Position numbers and translations under genes: made by a program. From an uncultured Desulfobulbus sp. (GTDB lineage: Bacteria; Desulfobacterota; Desulfobulbia; Desulfobulbales; Desulfobulbaceae), in the NCBI GenBank assembly GCA_946539945.1, contig CAMNHX010000059.1:1-7937 (forward strand): a stretch of DNA of 7,937 bases, read 5' to 3'. Below, piece after piece: positions 1 to 7,937 of this stretch. Each line of letters starts with the position of its first letter. Positions within the stretch are counted from its first letter, which is position 1. The notes under the pieces are model-generated. The model did no database searches and had not been told where the DNA came from. It saw nothing but the letters and a program-made list of their open reading frames with translations.

Positions 1-21
1 TTGAGCGGTTCACAAATCCAA

Positions 22-42
22 ACCACCCGCTTTGCGGGTGGT
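22..42. repeat. perfect 9-bp hairpin with TTT loop
   Basis: ACCACCCGC at 22-30 and GCGGGTGGT at 34-42 are exact reverse complements around a TTT loop. The stem is GC-rich and very stable. On either strand the bases that follow are only loosely T-rich (minus strand: TTTGGATTTG), so this is at best a weak rho-independent terminator. Short GC hairpins of this kind also sit at the ends of IS200/IS605-type elements and in REP-type repeats, but no transposase lies in the window. The structure is certain; the role is not. Confidence 0.55.
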
Positions 43-142
43 ATCTGATTGTTATTAACGATTCTGACAGTTCCAAGTAGAGTCACCTTCTCCCCGGCAC
101 GCGGAAAGCCTCTTGCCTCCTCGGTAGTCTTGGAGATTTTTT

Positions 143-172
143 GAATGTTATCAGAATGTTACACTTGTGTAA
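143..172. promoter_or_regulatory. direct repeat plus dyad, operator-like
   Basis: GAATGTTA occurs at 143-150 and again at 154-161, an 11-base period that puts both copies on one face of the helix. The second copy runs into TTACACTTGTGTAA at 159-172, two 6-base inverted arms around TT. This looks like a protein-binding site, for example for an OmpR/PhoB-type regulator (direct repeats with 11-base period) or a dimeric repressor (the dyad). It lies beyond the atpC terminator, so it more likely serves a gene outside the window. The repeats are directly visible; the function is inference. Confidence 0.25.
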
Positions 173-197
173 ACACCCCCTAATTTCAAACACAAGA

Positions 198-227
198 GGA
201 GCGTTCTGCCCTGCGGCAAAACGCTCC
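198..227 (-). terminator. probable terminator of the atp operon
   Basis: GGAGCGTT (198-205) pairs with AACGCTCC (220-227). Inside, after one C/A mismatch, TGCC pairs with GGCA around a CTGC loop. On the minus strand this hairpin forms 27 bases after the atpC stop and is followed by a T-rich but interrupted tract (TCTTGTGTTT). Position and stem strength fit the end of the operon. The imperfect U-tract leaves some doubt about efficiency. Confidence 0.6.
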
Positions 228-253
228 CTGATGCTCAAAAACAGCAACTGCTG

Positions 254-670
254 CTAAAACTTTGCCTTGTCGGCAGTCTGGATACGCGCTACGGCCCTGT
301 GCAGGGCAGCTTCGGCGCGAATCCGGTTGATCTTCTCATCGCCCTGGGCAGCCTGCGCCAGACGACGTTCTGCCCTTTCTTTGGCCTTGAGAGCGCGATC
401 CACGTCAATGGACGTGCCAAATTCCGAGCTTTCCACCAAAAAGGTCGCCCGGTTGTTGGAAACTTCCACAAAGCCCCCGCTGACCATAAGATACTTGGTG
501 TCCCTGTCCTTGTGATACGACAGGGTACCCGGCTTGATGGTCGTCAGATAGGGCGCGTGGTTGGCCAGAACACCGAATTCACCACCGGAGCCGGGCGCAG
601 TCACAAGATCCACGTCTTCACTGACAACCGGGCCAGTGGGCGTTACTATTTCAAGATGAATTTGCGCCAT
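254..670 (-). CDS. atpC: ATP synthase F1 epsilon subunit
   Basis: Encodes the 138-residue epsilon subunit, which sits on the central stalk with gamma, couples rotation to catalysis and can inhibit ATP hydrolysis. The family N-terminal beta-sandwich spans about residues 1-85 and contains the conserved [19 protein letters not shown] stretch (30-48). A charged C-terminal helical region (about 90-138, with [13 protein letters not shown]) matches the two-helix regulatory domain. Length is usual for bacterial epsilon (130-140). The ATG at 668-670 follows GAGG at a 5-base spacing. The gene ends the operon, 27 bases after atpD, and the probable terminator hairpin follows. Cytoplasmic face of the membrane, part of F1. 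No anomaly seen. Confidence 0.97.
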   Translation of the reverse strand: MAQIHLEIVTPTGPVVSEDVDLVTAPGSGGEFGVLANHAPYLTTIKPGTLSYHKDRDTKYLMVSGGFVEVSNNRATFLVESSEFGTSIDVDRALKAKERAERRLAQAAQGDEKINRIRAEAALHRAVARIQTADKAKF

Positions 671-697
671 GTCATCCTCGTTGTTCAGGGCAAACGA

Positions 698-2155
<1,458 letters not shown>

Positions 2156-3055
2156 TTAACCTTTAAGCGCTTCAGCGCCGCCAACAATGTCAAGCAACTC
2201 GCTGGTGACAGCCGCCTGGCGAGCCTTGTTGTACAGCATGGTCAGATCCCTGATCATGTCCTTGCAGGCCTTGGTGGCGTTGTCCATGGCGGTCATGCGC
2301 GCCGCCTGTTCGCTGGCACCGACTTCAAGCATGGCATGATACATCTGCACGTTCAGGAAGAGCGGCAAAAGATCAGCCATGATGGCGCTGGAATCAGGTT
2401 CAAAGGTGTACACGCCCGAAGGCCCACTGGCAGTGGCCGTCTTTTCCTTGCTGCCCTCTGCTTCGGCCTGTACAGGCTTGATCGGCAACATCTCCTCAAC
2501 CTCCGGCTTCTGTACAGCCATGGAGTAGTACTTGCCGTAGATAATGTCCACCTTGTCCACAGTGCCGTTCAAAAAGGCATTGGTCACGCTCTGGGCAATG
2601 TCACGGGCGTTGAACATCTGGAAGGAACCCATGATGTCGTTGAACTGCTCCCGTACCAGATCGGTCTTGCGGAAAAAGCGGCTCGCCTTTTTCCCCACAG
2701 CCACCACACTCACCTTTTTGCCCTCTGCCTCATACTGCTTGCGCAGGCGATCAGCAGTGCGCAGGATGTTGGAGTTGAAGCTGCCTGCCAGGCCACGGTC
2801 TGAAGTCACAACCACCAGTTCAACGGTTTTGACCTCACGGGATTCCATCAGGGGCAGAGCGCCCGTCTCGCCTTCGCCGCCCGCAGACAGTTCGCGCATG
2901 ACTTCGGTAAACTTGGCCGTGTATGGACGGAAATCTTCCATCCTTTTCTGGGCACTGCGGAGTTTCGCCGAGGCCACCATGTACATGGTCTTGGTTATCT
3001 GGGCGGTTTTGCCGATGCCTTTGATTTTGTTTTTGACGTCCTTGAGTCCAGGCAT
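2156..3055 (-). CDS. atpG: ATP synthase F1 gamma subunit
   Basis: The 299-residue gamma subunit is the rotor shaft inside the alpha3beta3 ring. The N-terminal helix with KNKIKGIGKTAQITKTM (9-25) and the C-terminal helix with TSELLDIVGGAEAL (284-297) form the expected coiled coil, and SDRGLAG (85-91) is the conserved Rossmann-like core motif. The protein is slightly longer than the E. coli one (about 287 residues). The extra length appears to be a polar, low-complexity segment around residues 195-213 (rich in A, E, K, T, G). The ATG at 3053-3055 is preceded by AGGA at an 8-base spacing, a modest ribosome site. It lies 24 bases after atpA and 45 before atpD. Confidence 0.98.
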   Translation of the reverse strand: MPGLKDVKNKIKGIGKTAQITKTMYMVASAKLRSAQKRMEDFRPYTAKFTEVMRELSAGGEGETGALPLMESREVKTVELVVVTSDRGLAGSFNSNILRTADRLRKQYEAEGKKVSVVAVGKKASRFFRKTDLVREQFNDIMGSFQMFNARDIAQSVTNAFLNGTVDKVDIIYGKYYSMAVQKPEVEEMLPIKPVQAEAEGSKEKTATASGPSGVYTFEPDSSAIMADLLPLFLNVQMYHAMLEVGASEQAARMTAMDNATKACKDMIRDLTMLYNKARQAAVTSELLDIVGGAEALKG

Positions 3056-3079
3056 AAGCTGTGTCCTATGTGTTCAGGC

Positions 3080-4603
<1,524 letters not shown>

Positions 4604-4606
4604 TGG

Positions 4607-5155
4607 TTAATCTCTCCCCTTGATTGAATCCTTGAGTCCGATGAGTTGAGTCTTGATACTGCCATCCAGCACCAGATCGCCGACTTTGGCCACAATCCCC
4701 CCGATAAGGGAAGGATCAACCTTGGTCTCCAGCAGCACTTTGGCGCCAGTAAGTTTTTCCAGTGTAGCTTGGGTTTTGGCAAGCAGGTCCTCATTCAGCG
4801 GCACGGCTGAAATGACCAGACCGTGGCTGATATTCTGATCCAGGTCGGTCAGAATGCGCAGTTCATCCGCAATGTCTGGCAGGATTCCGGCCCGGTTCTT
4901 CTCCAGAACCAGATTCAGAAAGCCAGCCAGCATTGGGTCCGCTTCAACGCTTTCAGCAATTTTGCCCATCACCTGCTTGCGGGCATCCATTGGGTACAGC
5001 GGATTGGACAAGGCGTCCTGCACCCCGGCTCCCTTGTCATGGTACAAGGCTGCAATGGCGCTCAACTTGTCGCTGTATTCCCCGGTCTTCTGTTCCTGCT
5101 TGCCCAGCGAGAACAGGGCCTTGGCGTAGCGGCGCGCCAGTATGGTGTTTTTCAC
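4607..5155 (-). CDS. atpH: ATP synthase F1 delta subunit
   Basis: The 182-residue delta subunit caps the top of F1 and joins it to the b/b' peripheral stalk. The N-terminal helical bundle starts with ARRYAKALF (7-15), and the C-terminal signature DPSLIGGIVAKVGDLVLDGS (147-166) is clear for the OSCP/delta family. Length is normal (about 175-185). The start is GTG at 5153-5155, sharing GTGA with the TGA stop of atpF (4-base overlap, 5152-5155); the alignment of the family N-terminus supports it and no ATG lies nearby in frame. A G-rich stretch (GTGGGGGC) upstream can serve as ribosome site. Coupled translation with atpF would help keep stalk subunits in ratio. Confidence 0.97.
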   Translation of the reverse strand: MKNTILARRYAKALFSLGKQEQKTGEYSDKLSAIAALYHDKGAGVQDALSNPLYPMDARKQVMGKIAESVEADPMLAGFLNLVLEKNRAGILPDIADELRILTDLDQNISHGLVISAVPLNEDLLAKTQATLEKLTGAKVLLETKVDPSLIGGIVAKVGDLVLDGSIKTQLIGLKDSIKGRD

Positions 5156-5889
5156 AGTGCTGCCCCCACTCGTTCGAGATACTGTTCGGTAATGGCGACC
5201 TGATCCGCATCAGTCAGATTCTGTCTGATCAGTTCTTCCGCCATCCTGGTGGCTTCTTCAGCGACTTCCTCGCGCAACTGGCGCTTGGCCGCCTCTATTT
5301 CGCTCTGAACCGAGGCTTGCGCCTGCCGTTTGATGTCTTCGGCAGTGCGTTCCGCTTCAGCCAGAATACGTTCTTTCTCGCTTTGAGCCTGGGCTATAGC
5401 CTGGCTGATCACCCTCTCCATGTCCTTTTCCATGCCAGCGATTTTGGTGGAAAATTCCCTGTAGGCTTTTTCCGCCTCATCCCGCTTGGCGGTCAAATCC
5501 GCCAGCTCACCGGCAATGCGCTCCTGACGGCTGCTCAAGCTGTTCAGTATGGGCTTGCCCAGGAACTTCACCAGAATAATGAGCAAGGCGATAAAGTTGA
5601 TAGTGCGCCAGAACAGGTCCTTGAGCTTGGGCCAGGCCAAGGGGTTGCTGACATGCCCTTCGTCATGATGAGCGCTGGCCGTTTCCGCGTGCGATGCAGA
5701 CGATACTGCCTCCGCTTTGTTTTCCAGCGTCGCGGCAGGAGCAGCAGTGGCAATCATTGGCGCTTCCACCTTGCCCCCTGCCACAGACTCCAGGGGCTGT
5801 GCCCCGGCCACAGTGGCGAAAAAAAGCGGTACTGCCGCCAGCAACAAGGCCAGCGCCAGATACCGCAAAGTCCGTGATAATGTGTTCAT
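5152..5889 (-). CDS. atpF: ATP synthase Fo b subunit with long exported-type N-terminus
   Basis: The 245-residue b-type stalk subunit anchors F1 to the membrane. Its membrane helix lies at about residues 94-110 (around INFIALLIILVKFLG), followed by a long charged coiled coil (about 115-225) that reaches delta. The usual b subunit is about 155-170 residues. The extra length is N-terminal: a typical signal-peptide pattern (LSRTLRY, hydrophobic core 11-28, AGA then Q31 as likely cleavage site) and a linker of about 60 residues rich in Ala, Glu and His (SASHAETASAHHDEGH, 64-79). Because the b N-terminus faces the periplasm, an exported leader fits the topology. The ATG at 5887-5889 overlaps the atpF' TGA as ATGA and has AAGGAG (5899-5904) 9 bases upstream. 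Cleavage is inference. Confidence 0.95.
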   Translation of the reverse strand: MNTLSRTLRYLALALLLAAVPLFFATVAGAQPLESVAGGKVEAPMIATAAPAATLENKAEAVSSASHAETASAHHDEGHVSNPLAWPKLKDLFWRTINFIALLIILVKFLGKPILNSLSSRQERIAGELADLTAKRDEAEKAYREFSTKIAGMEKDMERVISQAIAQAQSEKERILAEAERTAEDIKRQAQASVQSEIEAAKRQLREEVAEEATRMAEELIRQNLTDADQVAITEQYLERVGAAL

Positions 5890-6317
5890 GCGTTCAGACT
5901 CCTTCCCAGAATCTTTTCAGCCATGGCCCGTGCAAACTCGGCGGTGTTGTCCATCAACTCCTTGCGGGCTGTTTCAGTATCCTTGTGAGCGCTGTCCAGC
6001 GCCTTGCTCTTTTCTTCTTCAGCCAGCGCCCGTTTTTCGGCAAGCTGCCTGGCTCCTGCTGCCTGGGCCTGTGCTTTGGCCTCGTCCAGAGCCTTTTTGG
6101 CCTTGGCGCTGGCCTCCCGGATTTTGCGATCCAGCTCGGCTTGCTGGGCTTTGGCGTCGCTTTCAAATCTTGCCACCTCACCCTGCAGGCCCTCCAGATG
6201 CCGCGCCCGTTTTTCCATGATGGCAAGAATGGGCTTGTAGAGGATCGCATTGAGGACAAGCATCAGCACGATTATGTTGATGATGTGGATCAGGAGGGTA
6301 ATGTCGATGGTGATCAT
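5886..6317 (-). CDS. atpF2: ATP synthase Fo b' subunit
   Basis: First gene of the operon, a 143-residue b-type stalk subunit: one membrane helix near the N-terminus (about residues 5-26), then YKPILAIMEKRAR and a highly charged, Ala/Lys/Glu-rich coiled coil to the end. It has no leader, unlike atpF next to it, so the pair fits the b'/b heterodimer known from phototrophs and several Desulfobacterota. Two starts are possible: GTG at 6321-6323 (145 residues) or ATG at 6315-6317. I chose ATG because GGAG (plus positions 6323-6326) lies 5 bases before it, while the same motif would overlap the GTG. The stop overlaps the atpF start (ATGA). Which b-type name applies (b or b') is by convention; the family is sure. 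Confidence 0.93.
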   Translation of the reverse strand: MITIDITLLIHIINIIVLMLVLNAILYKPILAIMEKRARHLEGLQGEVARFESDAKAQQAELDRKIREASAKAKKALDEAKAQAQAAGARQLAEKRALAEEEKSKALDSAHKDTETARKELMDNTAEFARAMAEKILGRSLNA

Positions 6318-6391
6318 GCTCACTCCGTGAATGTGCGGGATGTCTGAACGCCGGTCGTAGGGCTGGCGTGAGTCTCCAAAATGCCAGAGGG

Positions 6392-6421
6392 ATAACTAAT
6401 GGAAAATGCTATGCCTGTCAA
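6392..6421 (-). promoter_or_regulatory. probable promoter of the atp operon
   Basis: Reading the minus strand, a perfect -35 box TTGACA lies at 6416-6421. A weak -10 candidate follows at 17 or 18 bases (TAGTTA at 6393-6398 or AGTTAT at 6392-6397). Directly upstream of the -35 box is an A/T tract (6422-6438) resembling an UP element, which would raise output. Transcription would begin near 6385, giving a leader of roughly 65-70 bases before the atpF' ATG. The -35 box is clear; the -10 is poor, so the exact promoter is uncertain. Confidence 0.5.
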
Positions 6422-6469
6422 ATGAATAAAAAAATATTTATGCCTAGAATCAGTTTTTTTGAGGAGTGG

Positions 6470-6502
6470 CTGAATGGCGGCGTTTTTGCTTCTATATATA
6501 GA
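6470..6502 (+). promoter_or_regulatory. candidate dgkA promoter region
   Basis: In the AT-rich gap between the divergent atpF' and dgkA genes, TATATA (6493-6498) can act as a -10 box, with CTGAAT (6470-6475) 17 bases upstream as a poor -35. The -10 lies in a perfect 12-base palindrome, TCTATATATAGA (6491-6502). If this is the promoter, transcription starts near 6505, downstream of the ATG at 6474, which would exclude the longer dgkA reading frame. Evidence is composition and spacing only. Confidence 0.25.
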
Positions 6503-6584
6503 GGATAGAGGGGCTTGCCGGAAGTGTCAGAGGCCAGGGAACGGCTTCAAGGCTTGGAAATTTCAACGAAAGAAGGGGAAAATC

Positions 6585-6947
6585 GTGAAAACACAACTGA
6601 ACGGGCAGGGGCTAGCCCGGCTTTTGAAGGCGACGCAATGCACGATCAAGGGGCTGCGTGCGGCTTGGGACAATGAGGCAGCCTTTCGCCAGGAAGCACT
6701 GGGGGCGCTTGTACTCCTGCCGCTGGGTCTGTGGCTGGGTGACAGCGGCGTGGACCGGGCGCTTCTGGGGGGGAGCGTTCTGCTGCTCCTCTTGGTGGAA
6801 CTGCTGAACAGCGCCATTGAGGCGGTGGTGGACCGGATTGGCCCTGAATGGCACGAGCTTTCGGGACGGGCCAAGGACCTGGGTTCTGCGGCGGTCGCCT
6901 GCGCAATGGCGCTGCTCTGTCTGGTCTGGCTCTGCGTGTTGCTGTAG
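6585..6947 (+). CDS. dgkA: diacylglycerol kinase (prokaryotic DgkA type)
   Basis: Small integral inner-membrane enzyme that phosphorylates diacylglycerol to phosphatidic acid, recycling lipid released during envelope polymer synthesis. From the GTG at 6585-6587 it is 120 residues, matching the family (E. coli 122). Conserved blocks are KGLRAAWDNEAAFRQE (22-37), VELLNSAIEAVVDRIG (71-86) with E72, N75 and catalytic E79, and HELSGRAKDLGSAAV (90-104) with K97. Three membrane helices are visible (about 38-52, 56-74, 103-120). AAGGGG lies 6 bases before GTG. An in-frame ATG at 6474 with GAGGAG 7 bases upstream would add 37 residues, but those codons look unlike coding sequence here (AGA, AGG, ATA, CTA) and the family has no such extension. 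The gene diverges from the atp operon and converges on the peptidase gene. Confidence 0.95.
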   Translation: MKTQLNGQGLARLLKATQCTIKGLRAAWDNEAAFRQEALGALVLLPLGLWLGDSGVDRALLGGSVLLLLLVELLNSAIEAVVDRIGPEWHELSGRAKDLGSAAVACAMALLCLVWLCVLL

Positions 6948-6949
6948 TT

Positions 6950-7636
6950 TTACCAGGTGCGGAACTTGCCGGTGTCCAGATGGACAAAGTCTGATTCCGG
7001 GTAAAAGCCCACGCCCCCGGCTTGCAGGTCAATGGCGTAGTCCCGGAGGGCTTCGGTGGGTTCTTCTGAAAAACGCACGTCAATGGCCCTGCCTTCCATG
7101 TGCAGGCTACGGGAGGCCACGCCGCTTCTTCTGCTGCGTCCTTGCAGATAGGCGTTGGTGCGCGGCGAACGATACCCCGATATGACGGAAAACACGCCTC
7201 TTTTGCCGCTCTTCTGCTGCAAGGCCCAGAGGATGTCCATCAGTTCGGGGTCGATCTCGTGAATTTCGCCGGTGCGGAAGTCGCCCAAATAGGTGTTGAG
7301 CTGTTCCAAGGCCACAGGGTTGTAAATTCTGCCCACAGCGTAGGTCAGTTCCAGGTCTTCGCCGGTGTGGGTATGGTAAAAAGCCAGACGGCGCTTGCTG
7401 CTGCCCAAACGCCGGGTTGTGGCGCTTGCAGGCTGGCCGATTGCCAAGGGGTTGACATTTGAGGTGTCTGCAGGCGAACCTTTGAAAAAACCGTTCTGAC
7501 CAGCCTTGACGATCATGGCTTGGGCCAAGTCTGCGCTGGAAAGGGTCATCAAACCCGCGCCCACAGCGAGCGCACGCCCCAGAAAAGAACGGCGGGACAA
7601 ACCCGCCTGAATACCTGGTGTTTCTCCTTTGTTCAT
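6950..7636 (-). CDS. Tat-exported M15-type murein peptidase (DUF882, MepK-like)
   Basis: A 228-residue protein of the DUF882/peptidase M15 group that includes E. coli MepK (YcbK), a periplasmic zinc endopeptidase cutting peptidoglycan cross-links. The N-terminus has a twin-arginine signal, SRRSFLGRA (14-22), a hydrophobic core, and an AQA site before residue 41. The catalytic domain shows SGYRSPRTN (153-161), SLHMEGRAIDVRF (177-189) and GGVGFYPESDFVHLDTG (207-223). H179, D186 and H219 are the expected zinc ligands, all present. Residues 41-80 are a less conserved linker. The ATG at 7634-7636 has no clear ribosome site upstream, while AAAGGAG lies just after it (plus 7624-7630). Its stop is 2 bases from that of dgkA. 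Family is firm; the exact bond cleaved is inferred. Confidence 0.9.
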   Translation of the reverse strand: MNKGETPGIQAGLSRRSFLGRALAVGAGLMTLSSADLAQAMIVKAGQNGFFKGSPADTSNVNPLAIGQPASATTRRLGSSKRRLAFYHTHTGEDLELTYAVGRIYNPVALEQLNTYLGDFRTGEIHEIDPELMDILWALQQKSGKRGVFSVISGYRSPRTNAYLQGRSRRSGVASRSLHMEGRAIDVRFSEEPTEALRDYAIDLQAGGVGFYPESDFVHLDTGKFRTW

Positions 7637-7706
7637 AACCGGTAAAGTGTTGAAGTTGTCTCTCTTCTCTTCCTTTATCTTCCTCGCCTTCTCTCAATCG
7701 GCGGCC

Positions 7707-7755
7707 AAAAGACCAAACTCAACGGTATTTGTCAAGACTGCGTCCGAAAAATTTT
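7707..7755 (-). promoter_or_regulatory. probable promoter of the murein peptidase gene
   Basis: On the minus strand a perfect TTGACA (-35) lies at 7730-7735, followed after 17 bases by a weak TCTTTT (-10, 7707-7712). Upstream of the -35 is a mixed A/T tract (plus 7747-7759, A run then eight T) that may serve as an UP element or bend the DNA. The predicted leader of about 65 bases is strikingly purine-rich (GA repeats, plus 7655-7690). The -35 box is clear; the -10 is poor. Confidence 0.4.
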
Positions 7756-7805
7756 TTTTGTATAAGTGCTGCTGTCCTTTAGAGCAATTCCGTTTTCATT
7801 TTTTA

Positions 7806-7835
7806 GACTTTTACCGTGCTTCGCACTGAAAAGTC
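7806..7835. repeat. hairpin A of right-edge repeat cluster
   Basis: GACTTTT (7806-7812) pairs with AAAAGTC (7829-7835). Inside, after an uneven internal loop (ACC against TG), GTGC (7816-7819) pairs with GCAC (7823-7826) around a three-base loop, TTC on the plus strand and GAA on the minus strand. It abuts the next hairpin directly. No T-run follows on either strand, so it is not a typical terminator. It may be a diverged relative of the two REP-like units beside it, with which it shares the GAA triloop. Confidence 0.5.
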
Positions 7836-7917
7836 ATGCTGAGCGAAGCGAAGCATCTCCTGCCGCCTTCCCGGTATTCTCCATGAGATTCTTCAGCGCT
7901 TCGCGCTTCAGAATGAC
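7833..7917. repeat. inverted pair of REP-like repeat units
   Basis: Two related units lie head to head, 25 bases apart. The plus-strand unit is 7833-7859 and the minus-strand unit 7885-7917. Both begin GTCAT(G/T)CTGA and end GAAG(C/A)ATCTC. Each folds alone: outer 5-base arms (ATGCT with AGCAT at 7836-7840 and 7852-7856; ATTCT with AGAAT, read on the minus strand, spanning 7888-7914), then GA opposite GA, then an inner GC stem (2 bases in the first, AGCGC with GCGCT in the second) and a GAA loop. The two units can also pair with each other. This is the layout of a BIME-like pair of REP elements. Similar GAGCGAAGCGAAG-type intergenic repeats are, from memory, widespread in bacteria, but copy number here cannot be seen from one window. 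Confidence 0.65.
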
Positions 7918-7937
7918 AGTAAAAAGACAAAGCGGAA

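Larger units (their letters stand above)
1..197. other. gene-free left edge with stop-free minus frame
   Basis: No convincing gene is seen here. On the minus strand one frame stays open from 158 down to the window edge (about 52 codons after a TAA at 159-161), but it has no ATG and no ribosome binding site. It would encode a basic peptide with runs such as EEARGFPRAGEKV and IPPAKRVV. It could be the end of a decayed gene, possibly of a mobile element given the hairpin at 22-42, or chance: a frame this long without stops is not rare in this base composition. The stretch also carries a direct repeat and a dyad, listed separately. I could not assign a family to the peptide. Confidence 0.3.

Noticed and set aside
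116..142. Possible plus-strand terminator CTCC/GGAG followed by TTTTTT
   Set aside because: Only 4 pairs with an 11-base loop; too weak to call, and no gene on the plus strand ends here within the window.
4933..5877. Plus-strand frame of 314 codons opposite atpH and atpF
   Set aside because: Antisense shadow of well-identified genes, with a composition rich in R, P, C and H that is typical of wrong-frame translation.
6321..6323. GTG as start of atpF'
   Set aside because: The only good ribosome site (GGAG) would overlap this codon, while it is ideally spaced for the ATG two codons later.
7107..7697. Minus-strand 196-codon frame with TTG start overlapping the peptidase gene
   Set aside because: It is an alternate frame of the peptidase gene, whose own frame has the Tat signal and all zinc ligands.
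7833..7917. CRISPR-like repeats
   Set aside because: There are only two units, in opposite orientation, with no regular spacers and no cas gene; the REP-like reading fits better.

Overview
The window looks like a piece of chromosome from a Desulfovibrio-type sulfate reducer (Desulfobacterota). That assignment is inference. It rests on the F1-type ATP synthase gene order with paired b' and b stalk genes and no a or c subunit genes alongside, on a b subunit with an N-terminal export-type leader, and on moderate to high GC coding sequence. No 16S rRNA or lineage-specific marker is present.

Layout. Positions 1-253 hold no convincing gene: a strong hairpin (22-42), a stop-free but start-less frame on the minus strand, a direct repeat plus dyad (143-172), and the likely terminator of the ATP synthase operon (198-227). 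Positions 254-6317 are a tightly packed seven-gene minus-strand operon, transcribed right to left: atpF' (b'), atpF (b), atpH (delta), atpA (alpha), atpG (gamma), atpD (beta), atpC (epsilon). The first three genes overlap by ATGA and GTGA junctions, and the next gaps are 3, 24, 45 and 27 bases. A promoter with a perfect TTGACA box and an A/T-rich upstream tract precedes atpF'. Divergent from it on the plus strand is dgkA (diacylglycerol kinase, 6585-6947). Converging on dgkA with only 2 bases between the stop codons is a minus-strand gene (6950-7636) for a Tat-exported M15-type (DUF882/MepK-like) murein peptidase. The right end (7637-7937) is gene-free. It holds the probable promoter of the peptidase gene and a cluster of three hairpins, two of which form an inverted pair of REP-like repeat units.

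How the genes work together. The operon supplies the whole F1 head (alpha, beta, gamma, delta, epsilon) and the two peripheral stalk subunits. The proton- or sodium-conducting a and c subunits must be encoded elsewhere, so a complete F1Fo enzyme needs a second locus. dgkA and the peptidase are envelope housekeeping genes (lipid recycling, peptidoglycan remodelling) with no obvious mechanistic link to the ATP synthase.

Novelty. I see no new multi-gene system; this is mainly a conserved core region. The points most worth a second look are the REP-like pair with a compensated base change in its stem, the long exported-type N-terminus of AtpF, the two credible starts of dgkA, and the short control-like motifs at the left edge.
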